Source: Rhodospirillales bacterium
GTDB taxonomy: Bacteria; Pseudomonadota; Alphaproteobacteria; Micavibrionales; Micavibrionaceae
Assembly (NCBI GenBank): GCA_020638335.1
Contig: JACKIT010000002.1
Span: forward strand, 85,638 to 149,637
Length of the DNA: 64,000 nucleotides
Direction: 5' to 3'
The translations under genes were made by a program, and so were the position numbers. Position 1 is the first letter of the stretch. Each line of letters starts with the position of its first letter. The notes under the pieces were generated by a model. It saw only the letters and a list, made by a program, of their open reading frames with translations, searched no databases and was not told the origin of the DNA. Shown here piece by piece: positions 25,837 through 33,606 of this stretch.

Positions 25837-26508
25837 ATGGCAACCACGAAAAAGAAACCGGCGGCTAAGAAACCTGCTGTCAAAAAAGCGGCGGCTAAAA
25901 AGCCTGCGGCTAAGACTTCAACAACTAAAGCAGCAGCTGCGAAAAAGCCTGCGGCTAAAAAAGCTCCAGCCAAAAAAGCAACTGTGAAAAAGACAGCTGC
26001 TAAGAAGCCTGCGGCTAACACCAATAAAAAAGCAGCGGCTAAGAAGCCTGCTGCGAAAAAACCTGCGGCTAAAAAAGCGGCTCCCAAGAAAAAGGTAGCG
26101 GCGAAAAAGCCGGCAGCAAAAAAAGCGACGGCCAAAAAGGCTCCAGCGAAAAAGGTAGCGGCGAAAAAGCCGGCAGCAAAAAAAGCGACGGCCAAAAAGG
26201 CTCCAGCGAAAAAGAAAGTAGCAGCTAAAAAACCTGCGGCTAAAAAAGCTGTAGCAAAGAAGGCTCCGGCTAAGAAAAAGCCTGCAGCTAAAAAAGCTGT
26301 AGCTAAAAAAGCTCCGGCCAAGAAAAAGCCTGCAGCCAAGAAGAAGACCGTGACGAAAGCGGTTGTTCGTAAGGCAAAGGTGACAAAAGCGCCTGCAAAC
26401 AGCAATGCTAAAGCGCCGGTTAAACGCGCGGCCAGCAAGGCAAAAACGGTGAAGAAAGTCGCCAAGAAGCCTGCTGCTAAGAAAAAAATGACGGCGAAGA
26501 AGAAGTAA
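25837..26508 (+). CDS. lysine/alanine-rich histone H1-like protein
   Basis: 223 residues from ATG 25837, with TTCAGGAG nine bases upstream. Almost the whole protein is KKPAAKK / KKAPAKK repeats, like the C-terminal tail of eukaryotic H1 and bacterial H1-like DNA-binding proteins. Two DNA segments (26098-26150 and 26158-26210) are near-identical tandem copies, showing expansion by slippage. Expected to bind and compact DNA through charge. A terminator follows. Confidence 0.85.
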   Translation: MATTKKKPAAKKPAVKKAAAKKPAAKTSTTKAAAAKKPAAKKAPAKKATVKKTAAKKPAANTNKKAAAKKPAAKKPAAKKAAPKKKVAAKKPAAKKATAKKAPAKKVAAKKPAAKKATAKKAPAKKKVAAKKPAAKKAVAKKAPAKKKPAAKKAVAKKAPAKKKPAAKKKTVTKAVVRKAKVTKAPANSNAKAPVKRAASKAKTVKKVAKKPAAKKKMTAKKK

Positions 26509-26529
26509 ACTTTAAAGCCTTATAAATCA

Positions 26530-26564
26530 AAGCGCCGCTGAGGACATCCTTGGCGGCGTTTTTT
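26530..26564 (+). terminator. rho-independent terminator
   Basis: GCGCCGC and GGCGGCG form a GC-rich stem with a loop of about 13 nt, followed by seven T residues. It directly follows the H1-like gene. Confidence 0.75.
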
Positions 26565-26685
26565 TGATGTGTGAAAAATCTTGTATTGGGAAGGGAAGAC
26601 TCAGTGTATATTGATAATGTTGTCGGAATTGCTCTGACGATCGCTGCTGCTGCTTAAGGCAGTTATATTGAGAGGATACAAGATC

Positions 26686-26733
26686 ATGGCGACAAAACCT
26701 GGATCTAAAGGCAAACCCACTCCAAAGAAATAG
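26686..26733 (+). CDS. possible 15-residue basic peptide
   Basis: ATG 26686 to TAG encodes MATKPGSKGKPTPKK, preceded by GAGAGG at about 10 bp and followed by a strong terminator (26759). Composition resembles the H1-like protein upstream. Very short frames arise by chance; the ribosome site and terminator are the only support. Confidence 0.3.
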   Translation: MATKPGSKGKPTPKK

Positions 26734-26758
26734 TGCGTTTGTGCTCTCTTTTAAGAAT

Positions 26759-26797
26759 AAAGGCGCGGGGCTGATTGGTCCCGCGTTTTCTTTTGGC
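26759..26797 (+). terminator. rho-independent terminator
   Basis: GGCGCGGGG and TCCCGCG (one G-T pair) form a stem around CTGATTGG, followed by TTTTCTTTT. It lies just upstream of uvrB and isolates it from the H1-like gene region. Confidence 0.7.
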
Positions 26798-26828
26798 CTC
26801 TTCGCGGTTTTGGCCTATATAAACCCTT

Positions 26829-28913
26829 ATGAAAGCGATGATTCACAACAACGATGCACCGGTGCAGGCGCAAATTGAGGCGGGAGGGGCTTTTGATCGT
26901 TCGCAGCCGTTCAAGATCCATTCCGACTTTACCCCGTCGGGGGACCAGCCGGGGGCGATTGCCGCGCTGGTTGAGGGGCTGAAAGACGGTCTGTCTGACC
27001 AAGTTTTGCTGGGGGTGACGGGTTCGGGCAAGACCTTCACCATGGCGCATATTATTGAACAGACGCAGCGTCCGGCTCTGATCCTCGCGCCGAACAAAAC
27101 CTTGGCGGCGCAGCTTTATGGGGAGTTTAAGTCGTTCTTCCCTGATAATGCGGTGGAATATTTCGTGTCCTATTACGATTATTACCAGCCCGAAGCCTAT
27201 GTGCCGCGCAGCGACACCTTTATCGAAAAGGATAGTTCCATCAACGAGCAGATCGACCGGATGCGTCATGCGGCGACGCGGGCGCTGTTTGAGCGCAAGG
27301 ACGTGATTATTGTCGCCTCGGTTTCCTGCATTTACGGGATCGGGTCGAAGGAAGATTACATGGCGATGGCGTTCGGCGTGGAAAAGGGGCAACGCATCGA
27401 CCGTGATGAATTCATCCGCAAGTTGATTGAGCTGCAATATACCCGCAATGACATTGCGTTTGAGCGCGGGAGTTTCCGCGTGCGCGGGGATTGCGTTGAG
27501 CTGTTCCCGGCGCACTTTGAAGATCGGGCGTGGCGGTTTGATTTCTTCGGCGACGAGTTGGAAACGATTGTCGAGTTCGATCCGCTCACGGGGGAGAAGT
27601 TCAACGCGCTTGAAGGTGTGCGGGTGTTTGCGAACTCGCACTATATCACGCCGGGGCCGACGATGGCCCAAGCGATCAAGCAGATTAAGGCGGATCTGAA
27701 AACTCGCATTGCGCAGTTCGAGGCCGAGGGCAAATTGCTGGAGGCCCAGCGCATTGATCAGCGCACCAGTTTTGATATCGAGATGCTGGAGGCCACGGGC
27801 ATGTGTCAGGGGATCGAGAATTACTCGCGCTATCTTACGGGCCGCGCGAGCGGAGAGCCGCCGCCAACGCTGATCGAATATTTGCCGGAAAATGCGTTGA
27901 TGTTTCTGGATGAGAGCCATGTGATGTTGCCGCAGCTCCGCGCGATGTATAACGGCGATTTCGGGCGGAAATCTACGCTGGTGGAATATGGGTTTCGCTT
28001 GCCGGCCGCCGTGGATAACCGGCCATTGAAATTTGATGAGTGGAATGATTTTCGCGGCCAGAGCATTTTTGTCTCCGCGACGCCGGGGCCGTGGGAGTTG
28101 GAGCAAACGGGCGGGGCGTTCGTTGAGCAGGTGGTGCGGCCAACCGGCCTGATTGATCCGCCGGTGGACATTCGTCCAACCGAGAACCAGGTCGATGATT
28201 TAATGCATGAGGCGCGCGAAGTGATTGCGGTCGGTGGACGGATGCTGGTGACGACGCTGACCAAAAAGATGGCCGAGGCGCTGACCGAATATCTCAATGA
28301 AAACGGCATTGGCGTGCGGTATATCCATAGCGATGTCGATACGCTGGAGCGCATTGAGATTATGCAGGATTTGCGGCGCGGGGCGTTTGATGTGCTGGTC
28401 GGGATTAACCTGCTGCGTGAGGGGATCGATATTCCTGAGTGTCAGCGGGTGATGATTTTGGATGCGGATAAGGAGGGGTTTTTGCGCTCGAAAACCTCGC
28501 TGGTGCAGACGATTGGCCGGGCGGCGCGCAATGTGGAGGGGAAAGCGATTTTGTATGCCGATCACATCACGGATAGCATGCGCTATGCTATTGATGAAAC
28601 ATCGCGCCGGCGTGAAAAGCAGCTCGAATATAACGCAGAGCACGGCATTACGCCGGAAAGCGTGAAGAAGAATTTATCCAGCATTCTTGATAGCGTGTAT
28701 GAGCAGGGCGATCATGTTGCCGTGCCGCTGGTTGCCGACAGTGCGGTGCAGGAATTTTTGCATGCGCATGGTGATAACCCGGCGAAGCTGCGCAAGCATA
28801 TTGAGGCGATGCGTAAAAAAATGCTGGAGGCCGCCGGGAATTTGGAGTTTGAAGAGGCGGCAAGGTTAAGGGATGAAATTAAGCAGTTGGAAGAAAGTGA
28901 GTTGGGGTTATGA
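26829..28913 (+). CDS. uvrB: excinuclease ABC subunit B
   Basis: 694 residues, full length. Walker A GVTGSGKTFTMAH near residue 60, the beta-hairpin region YYDYYQPEAYVPRSDTFIEK, LIEYLPENALMFLDESH (Walker B), the helicase motif QTIGRAARN, and a C-terminal UVR domain (LRKHIEAMRKKMLEAAGNL) that binds UvrC. Acts with UvrA/UvrC in nucleotide excision repair. The stop overlaps the next start (ATGA), coupling it to a protease-like gene. Confidence 0.97.
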   Translation: MKAMIHNNDAPVQAQIEAGGAFDRSQPFKIHSDFTPSGDQPGAIAALVEGLKDGLSDQVLLGVTGSGKTFTMAHIIEQTQRPALILAPNKTLAAQLYGEFKSFFPDNAVEYFVSYYDYYQPEAYVPRSDTFIEKDSSINEQIDRMRHAATRALFERKDVIIVASVSCIYGIGSKEDYMAMAFGVEKGQRIDRDEFIRKLIELQYTRNDIAFERGSFRVRGDCVELFPAHFEDRAWRFDFFGDELETIVEFDPLTGEKFNALEGVRVFANSHYITPGPTMAQAIKQIKADLKTRIAQFEAEGKLLEAQRIDQRTSFDIEMLEATGMCQGIENYSRYLTGRASGEPPPTLIEYLPENALMFLDESHVMLPQLRAMYNGDFGRKSTLVEYGFRLPAAVDNRPLKFDEWNDFRGQSIFVSATPGPWELEQTGGAFVEQVVRPTGLIDPPVDIRPTENQVDDLMHEAREVIAVGGRMLVTTLTKKMAEALTEYLNENGIGVRYIHSDVDTLERIEIMQDLRRGAFDVLVGINLLREGIDIPECQRVMILDADKEGFLRSKTSLVQTIGRAARNVEGKAILYADHITDSMRYAIDETSRRREKQLEYNAEHGITPESVKKNLSSILDSVYEQGDHVAVPLVADSAVQEFLHAHGDNPAKLRKHIEAMRKKMLEAAGNLEFEEAARLRDEIKQLEESELGL

Positions 28914-29758
28914 GTTTAATGCAAAAAACTTCGGCAGGAATTAGGGATAAAATTTCATATGTTCCTGTTCGATTACATCCATGTTTTGGCAAAAAAGTGC
29001 TTTCTCAAGCTACTGGTTTTTTCTATTTGCACAATGATAAGTCTTATTTGATTACTAATTGGCACAATGTTACAGGGAGGCATCCTCAAACACTGAAACC
29101 GCTGTCTGAAACTGCAGCCATACCTGATGATATGGCTATATTTATGCCATATAAGGAAGATACGGATGATAAGCATATTTCTGGCGAAACTATTTTTATT
29201 AAAGAATGGAAGGTTGAAGGACTGCCCTTGTATGAAGATGAAGAAAAGCAAGTGCCAGTATGGTACGAACACCCCTTACTAGGTAAGGAAGTAGATGTAG
29301 TTGCAATCGAAATTGAAAATGATTTAGGTGCAAGTGATGTATTCTACGTGAACGATGATCGAATTGAGTTAGATAGCATATACATTCTACCTGGTAATGA
29401 TGTGTTTGTAGTTGGTTTTCCAAAAGCGATGACTGGAGGAGGGTATTTTCCTTTGTGGAAGAGGGGCAGTATTGCTTCAGAGCCAGAGATTGATTTGGAT
29501 GATTTACCTAAGCTTTTGATCGATACTGCAACCCGAGAAGGGATGTCTGGTTCCCCCGTATATGGGCAGTATTTTGGCCGGAGGTCTTTTGATAAGCAGT
29601 TGGGAATTTGTAGAGAGTTTTTAGGTGTTTACTCAGGAAGGGTTGGGGATGATACTTTTTTAGCTCAGTTAGGCGTGGTCTGGAAAGCGAAAGTTATAGA
29701 CGAAATTATCACTGGTCAGAAGGTTGGGCGGTCTTATTTTGAAATAAGCGCGACTTGA
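28910..29758 (+). CDS. trypsin-like serine protease-like protein
   Basis: 282 residues. It shows the chymotrypsin-fold triad pattern: YLITNWHNVTG (His), DVVAIEIEN (Asp) and TREGMSGSPVYGQ (GxSGSP, Ser). No signal peptide, so probably cytoplasmic. It begins inside the uvrB stop (ATGA) but is much more AT-rich than uvrB, which suggests later acquisition into a coupled position. The C-terminal part is unrecognised. Protease activity is predicted, not shown. Confidence 0.7.
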   Translation: MSLMQKTSAGIRDKISYVPVRLHPCFGKKVLSQATGFFYLHNDKSYLITNWHNVTGRHPQTLKPLSETAAIPDDMAIFMPYKEDTDDKHISGETIFIKEWKVEGLPLYEDEEKQVPVWYEHPLLGKEVDVVAIEIENDLGASDVFYVNDDRIELDSIYILPGNDVFVVGFPKAMTGGGYFPLWKRGSIASEPEIDLDDLPKLLIDTATREGMSGSPVYGQYFGRRSFDKQLGICREFLGVYSGRVGDDTFLAQLGVVWKAKVIDEIITGQKVGRSYFEISAT

Positions 29759-29826
29759 CATTCTATGAATAAATTCCCTCTTCTTTTCTTCGTGATCTCT
29801 GTGTCCTTTGTGTTTAAAATCCATAT

Positions 29827-30432
29827 ATGAGCAAAGCAAAACAGCCGACCTTGATTATTTTTGCCGGGGCGAACGGTTCGGGGAAGACGACCGTGGCGAA
29901 GCTGTTGTTGCCTAAGCGCCGGATAAAGGAATTCGTGAACGCGGATGAGATCGCGCGTGGTCTTTCGCCGTTAAACCCGACGGGGCAGGCTGTGGCGGCG
30001 GGGCGATTGGTGCTTAAACGGACAAAAGAATTGATCGCCAAGCGTGAAAGTTTTGCGATCGAGACGACTTTGTCTGGCAATACGTTGTTGCAAAATATTG
30101 TATTGGCGCAAAAGGCCGGTTACGAAGTTGAGATGCATTATATCTTTTGCGCTGATATTAACGTTAATATTCAACGGGTTAAAACGCGCGTCAAGCAGGG
30201 TGGGCATGATGTCCCCGCGTCTGATATTCGTCGCCGTTACTGGCGGAGTTTGCGCAACTATGTTCGCATTTTTCATGAAAAGTGTGATAAAATTGCTATA
30301 TATGATACAACGGCTGGTGCCCTCGTTGAAATTGCAGATAAAGACCATAGGGCGCACTATGTTGTATTTGACGATGGGTTGTTTCATCGTTTTACCATGA
30401 AATTAATTGAGGCTTTGGACGATGAGCGCTGA
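29827..30432 (+). CDS. zeta-toxin-like P-loop kinase
   Basis: 201 residues. Opens with LIIFAGANGSGKTTVAKLLL (Walker A) and has NADEIARGLSPLNP and SFAIETTLSGNTLLQNI, as in zeta-toxin/UNAG-kinase-like and related AAA kinases. The upstream 68 bp include a half word-repeat. A small gene overlaps its end by 11 bp in a reading order of toxin then partner. Target and toxicity are not known for this chromosomal group. Confidence 0.8.
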   Translation: MSKAKQPTLIIFAGANGSGKTTVAKLLLPKRRIKEFVNADEIARGLSPLNPTGQAVAAGRLVLKRTKELIAKRESFAIETTLSGNTLLQNIVLAQKAGYEVEMHYIFCADINVNIQRVKTRVKQGGHDVPASDIRRRYWRSLRNYVRIFHEKCDKIAIYDTTAGALVEIADKDHRAHYVVFDDGLFHRFTMKLIEALDDER

Positions 30433-30607
30433 GATATTTGATACTAAACTGGCAGGGCGTAGAAAGCCGAAGAATGTTTTGGCTGGAGCGATTGATATTG
30501 CGATCCGTGATGCTGAGATTTACGGGACTGACTTGGTTATTAAGACCAACGGTAAGGTTCGGCATGTTTCTCCCAAGGCGATGAAAAAGCGGCTTTCTAA
30601 GTCTTAA
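30422..30607 (+). CDS. small partner of the zeta-like gene (possible antitoxin)
   Basis: 61 residues from ATG 30422 (MSAEIFDTKLAGRRKPKNVL), overlapping the kinase gene by 11 bp, so translation is coupled. The sequence is basic with a short beta-like part (TDLVIKTNGKVRHVSPKAMKK). No DNA-binding family recognised. The antitoxin role is inferred from size, overlap and partner only. Confidence 0.5.
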   Translation: MSAEIFDTKLAGRRKPKNVLAGAIDIAIRDAEIYGTDLVIKTNGKVRHVSPKAMKKRLSKS

Positions 30608-30639
30608 GCTTGATCAAAACCTCATAAATCCCCCGCATA

Positions 30640-30668
30640 AAAAACGGCCCGCGTGTGCAGGCCGTTTC
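30640..30668. terminator. bidirectional terminator
   Basis: AAACGGCC and GGCCGTTT form an 8-bp stem with an A-run before it and T-rich sequence after it. It separates the convergent kinase/partner pair from the cspA transcript. Confidence 0.65.
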
Positions 30669-30689
30669 TCAATTCGATAGTTTTACGCC

Positions 30690-30833
30690 TTAACTCCACA
30701 GGGTGAGGGTCTTGCGACCGTCGGTGTCTTGTGGTGGTTTGGGCGCTTGGTCCTTGGTCGGCAGTTCGGCGTGTTTGCCGTAGTCGCCGGCCTGGACGGG
30801 TTTGCGAGGTTCTTTCGCTGTGACAATATTCAT
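30690..30833 (-). CDS. 47-residue protein coupled to cspA
   Basis: MNIVTAKEPRKPVQAGDYGK to the C-terminal GRKTLTLWS, 47 residues, proline/lysine-rich and probably unstructured. Its ATG shares one base with the cspA stop (TAATG), so it is translationally coupled, and a terminator follows. No family recognised. The tight coupling is the main argument that it is real. Confidence 0.55.
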   Translation of the reverse strand: MNIVTAKEPRKPVQAGDYGKHAELPTKDQAPKPPQDTDGRKTLTLWS

Positions 30834-31042
30834 TAAGCGGCCTTGCGCAAATTCTGCGCAGATTCTTTGCCTTTTTCGCTTTGCACGTCATATTCGATCT
30901 TGTCACCTTCGTTCAGGTAGCTGATCTCGTCTGAGCGCTCAACAGCGGTGATGTGGACGAATACGTCCTTGCCGCCATCTGTGGGTTCGATAAAGCCGAA
31001 GCCTTTGGTGGGGTTAAACCATTTTACTGTTCCGGTTGCCAT
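30833..31042 (-). CDS. cspA: cold-shock-domain protein
   Basis: 69 residues with both RNA-binding motifs, KGFGFIEP and DVFVHITAV. Single-stranded nucleic-acid chaperone; many members are not cold-induced. AAAGGAG precedes the ATG. The 258 bp upstream (to 31300) may hold a long leader as is usual for csp genes. I see no convincing minus-strand promoter or named element there. Confidence 0.93.
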   Translation of the reverse strand: MATGTVKWFNPTKGFGFIEPTDGGKDVFVHITAVERSDEISYLNEGDKIEYDVQSEKGKESAQNLRKAA

Positions 31043-31301
31043 GATGTTTTCTCCTTTAGCAAATCGGGTTGAAGCCCTCGGCCACCTTGGCCCTGGGCCT
31101 AAGTTTGATCAGGCGGATAGGCGCAAAAATGCCTGTGGCCCGAAACGTCAATCAAACAGATTTTCTAAAAGGGGAGGTTTTAACCGGTGCCGCTGTTGGA
31201 AGGCGGCGTCTCTTAAAATGTCGTGTATCAAGTCGTCGTATAGTCAAACGTGGGGGCATTAAGCGCAGGTCTTGGCGCCTATGTCAAACTTTTTCGAAGA
31301 C

Positions 31302-31330
31302 TTGACAATTTATGAATAAATTCCTATAAT
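31302..31330 (+). promoter_or_regulatory. consensus sigma70 promoter
   Basis: TTGACA at 31302-31307, exactly 17 bp, then TATAAT at 31325-31330: a perfect match in both boxes. The transcript would start near 31337 and give a leader of about 50 nt to the gene at 31389. The -35 and spacer (CTTGACA…TATGAATAAATTCC) recur at 29754-29778 without the -10. Confidence 0.8.
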
Positions 31331-31388
31331 GTGGTTTTCTGCGTATGGGCGGGCGGGCTTGTGCGCGCAATAACAAAAGGACAAGCGC

Positions 31389-31619
31389 ATGGAACGAAAA
31401 GACGGGCCGTATCTGAATGTCACCATTCATCAGCTTAAGAGCAATATTGCGCGCTATATTCGCGCGCTGGAGCGCGGGGAGCATAAGGCGATCCTGATCC
31501 ATCGTTATGACCGCAAGGTGGCGGTGCTGTGGGGGTATGAGCGGCTCACAAGCAGGGACGGGGCTGAGAATACCGGGTCCAGTGGGTCCGCTCAGGCGCA
31601 ACATACTGAATTTGAATGA
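31389..31619 (+). CDS. Phd/YefM-like antitoxin-type protein
   Basis: 76 residues. NVTIHQLKSNIARYIRALER followed by GEHKAILIHRYDRKVAVL matches the N-terminal DNA-binding fold of Phd/YefM antitoxins (a short helix segment, then the conserved G-E…I…KPVAVL-type strand). AAGGACAAGCGC precedes the ATG. No RelE, Doc or PIN partner lies next to it, so it may be an orphan regulator. It is driven by a consensus promoter. Confidence 0.55.
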   Translation: MERKDGPYLNVTIHQLKSNIARYIRALERGEHKAILIHRYDRKVAVLWGYERLTSRDGAENTGSSGSAQAQHTEFE

Positions 31620-31680
31620 AAACTATCGGGCCCGCATATAAAATGTCAGGTGGGCCCATACGGGTCCGATCGGGCCTGCT
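31571..31680. repeat. cluster of GGGYCC hexamers
   Basis: Six GGGTCC, GGGCCC or GGGCCT blocks occur within about 110 bp, spanning the 3' end of the Phd-like gene and the gap after it. Some can pair (CGGGCCC with GGGCCCA; CGGGTCCG with CGGGCCTG), so hairpins are possible before TTTTCT at about 31680. Could be a terminator region or a protein-binding cluster; I cannot decide. Confidence 0.35.
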
Positions 31681-31713
31681 TTTCTAATTTCGGGAATCGA
31701 TTATACTGGGCGC

Positions 31714-32295
31714 ATGCGATATTTGATTTTGGCAGTTTTGGCGGTGTTTTCTTTTCCTGCATTGGCGCAGGATGAAGGCCATACGATCCGGATTATTCAG
31801 GAAGACGGCAGTGTGGATGTAATTGATTTGCGGCAATCTGCGCCCGCGCCGGAACCTGTGGTGGACGCGCCTGTTGAAACGCCGAAGGTTGAAAAGGGCA
31901 CTGTGCCTGTGAAAAAAGCTAAGAAAGCGTCTTCTAAAAAATCTGCACCGGAAAAAGTCGCGGCAGTGCCTCTTCCGCCGCCGCTGCCTGTGCAGCGGAA
32001 GGTCGCGCCTTTAGCGACGGAAGAGGGGGCAGAGAATGCTCCGGCGCAAAGGCCGGAAATTCGCCGGGCGCAGGCGATTTCTGTGGCGCTGGATTATGCG
32101 CCGCCATCCAGCGATGTGGAGGTTTATCGCTCTGAATATAAGGGCCAGAGCGTTTTTGTGGTGATGTTTAAGGTTGAGGATGGCTATCATGAGGTGCTCG
32201 TCGATGCGTATAACGGTAAGGTTTTGGATAGCCGTAAGAGTGATATTATGCGCGCACAGCCAAAGCCGGGGCATCTGCCCGGCTCTTTGCAATAA
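31714..32295 (+). CDS. exported PepSY-domain protein
   Basis: 193 residues. Signal peptide MRYLILAVLAVFSFPALA. A Pro/Lys/Ala-rich linker (about 45-110) leads to a C-terminal PepSY-like domain: RAQAISVALDYAPPSSDVEV and KVEDGYHEVLVDAYNGKVLD. PepSY domains are proposed to bind proteins or peptides and restrain peptidases in the periplasm. Preceded by TATACT about 10 bp before the ATG, which may be too close to be its -10. Confidence 0.65.
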   Translation: MRYLILAVLAVFSFPALAQDEGHTIRIIQEDGSVDVIDLRQSAPAPEPVVDAPVETPKVEKGTVPVKKAKKASSKKSAPEKVAAVPLPPPLPVQRKVAPLATEEGAENAPAQRPEIRRAQAISVALDYAPPSSDVEVYRSEYKGQSVFVVMFKVEDGYHEVLVDAYNGKVLDSRKSDIMRAQPKPGHLPGSLQ

Positions 32296-32315
32296 TCTAA
32301 ATATTAATGGTCTGA

Positions 32316-32672
32316 TTAGCGCCCGTTTGTGTTTGTGTGGCGCGCTTTAATTTTTTCGGCTTCGCGCAGAACGCGTTCTTCTTCGATTTTCCTGGCTTGA
32401 TCGAGAATGCGTTGCTCTTCAGCGGTGGTGTTGCTATTTGTGTTTGCGCTTGGTTGTTCCTGAGCAGGCGTTTCTGCGCCGGCTTCGGGGATTTTGTCAT
32501 TGAGGCGTTCGGCAGTGTTTTCGGTGCGTGTAATTGTCCGTTCGGTGCGTGCGATTGTGTTTTCTACTTTTGAAACGGCGTTGTCTATCCGGTCGAGAAA
32601 ACCGTCGGCGGTGGCGGCTGTTGGCGCTGTGAACGCGATTATGGATGCAAAGGCAAGAACAGAATGTTTCAT
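32316..32672 (-). CDS. exported coiled-coil protein
   Basis: 118 residues from ATG 32672 (MKHSVLAFASIIAFTAPTAA signal peptide); the longer open frame upstream lacks a signal. The mature part is helical with a repeated RTE/RTITRTENT segment (VSKVENTIARTERTITRTEN) and a Lys/Glu-rich C terminus (ARKIEEERVLREAEKIKARH). No family recognised. Probably periplasmic. Confidence 0.6.
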   Translation of the reverse strand: MKHSVLAFASIIAFTAPTAATADGFLDRIDNAVSKVENTIARTERTITRTENTAERLNDKIPEAGAETPAQEQPSANTNSNTTAEEQRILDQARKIEEERVLREAEKIKARHTNTNGR

Positions 32673-32742
32673 GGCGGCTCCTGAAAATTTGTGAGGTATT
32701 TGTATAACGAAAGATTGAACGGATTTCAATCTTTGGACGGAT

Positions 32743-33450
32743 TTAATCGTTGAAGTCGTAGCCATCGCTATCACCGGCGGCGGATTCTATTGATGCGATA
32801 CGTGCGAGCGGATCAAAAATTTCCGGGTTTTGCATGGCATGGTCCAGCGGGCCTTCGCAGCCTTTGGCGTTGTATATTCCCATCATCAGGGTGCGGCGCT
32901 GCTCTGCGATGTCCTGAACGCTATCGGCTTCGTCGGCGTTATGCCCAACGTTATGGTCTAATAAAAAGCCGCCGACAGCCAGCCCGACACCGCCGGTGAC
33001 TGAGCCGATCAGAAACGAGCCGATTGCACCGGCGGCGGCGATGCCGTGACTTTGCATTTTGGCGCGGTCCTTGAGGTCTTGCGTGGTGTAAATGATGTCG
33101 CGCATACGCATGGCTTCTTGTGAAAGAGCGCCACAGCCTAGTTTAGTGTCGCCTATCCGACTGATTTGCAGGTCTTCGACGGTTTGTGTAGAGTCTTGTT
33201 CCGGCGCGGGTGTTTGTAAGGTGGTGGGAGCGGAGGTTACGGGCGGTGTGTTGGGCACTTGTCGTTCAACCGGGTTTTTGAGTTCAAGGCTGATTTGTTC
33301 GAGTAGAAATTTTGCTTCACTTAAGGTTTTATGGTCGGCGTTAACGTTGGTATATGCCGGTTCGCGGGGCATCGGTATATCGCCGGCGAAGCCGTGTGTG
33401 GCTGTTAATGAAAGCGTGGCTGCGCATGAGAGCGCTAAAAGAAATTTCAT
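32743..33450 (-). CDS. exported protein with glycine-rich hydrophobic segment
   Basis: 235 residues. Signal peptide MKFLLALSCAATLSLTATHGFA. A Thr/Pro-rich linker follows residues with heptad character; the centre has a glycine-zipper-like stretch (AAGAIGSFLIGSVTGG, then VGLAVGGFLL) that could insert in a membrane. Two cysteines (LGCGALS, AKGCEGP). No family recognised. Confidence 0.6.
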   Translation of the reverse strand: MKFLLALSCAATLSLTATHGFAGDIPMPREPAYTNVNADHKTLSEAKFLLEQISLELKNPVERQVPNTPPVTSAPTTLQTPAPEQDSTQTVEDLQISRIGDTKLGCGALSQEAMRMRDIIYTTQDLKDRAKMQSHGIAAAGAIGSFLIGSVTGGVGLAVGGFLLDHNVGHNADEADSVQDIAEQRRTLMMGIYNAKGCEGPLDHAMQNPEIFDPLARIASIESAAGDSDGYDFND

Positions 33451-33606
33451 TGTATCCTCCCTGCGCTACTCTGGCATTTTTGCAGGTTCGTGGCAATGTT
33501 TTGCAAGTGCATTTCCACAGATCATATATCCCGTATGAGGATTTTATGAGTGGATGATAAGAAATTCGGTCTTGTTTGCCGGGAAGTATAAGGATAGTTT
33601 TGCGGC

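Noticed and set aside
25734..26465. Ala/Phe/Leu-rich frame looking like a repetitive membrane protein
   Set aside because: It is the complement of the Lys/Ala repeats of the H1-like gene (AAG/GCT read backwards), which has the ribosome site.
25837..26508. Possible CRISPR or other direct-repeat array
   Set aside because: The period is set by codons for KKPAAKK and there are no constant repeats with unique spacers; it is a coding repeat. No CRISPR array or cas gene is seen in the window.
26751..28106. 451-residue open frame on the minus strand
   Set aside because: Lies fully antisense to uvrB, is rich in Arg/His/Leu as expected from mirrored codons, and shows no family similarity; uvrB is certain.
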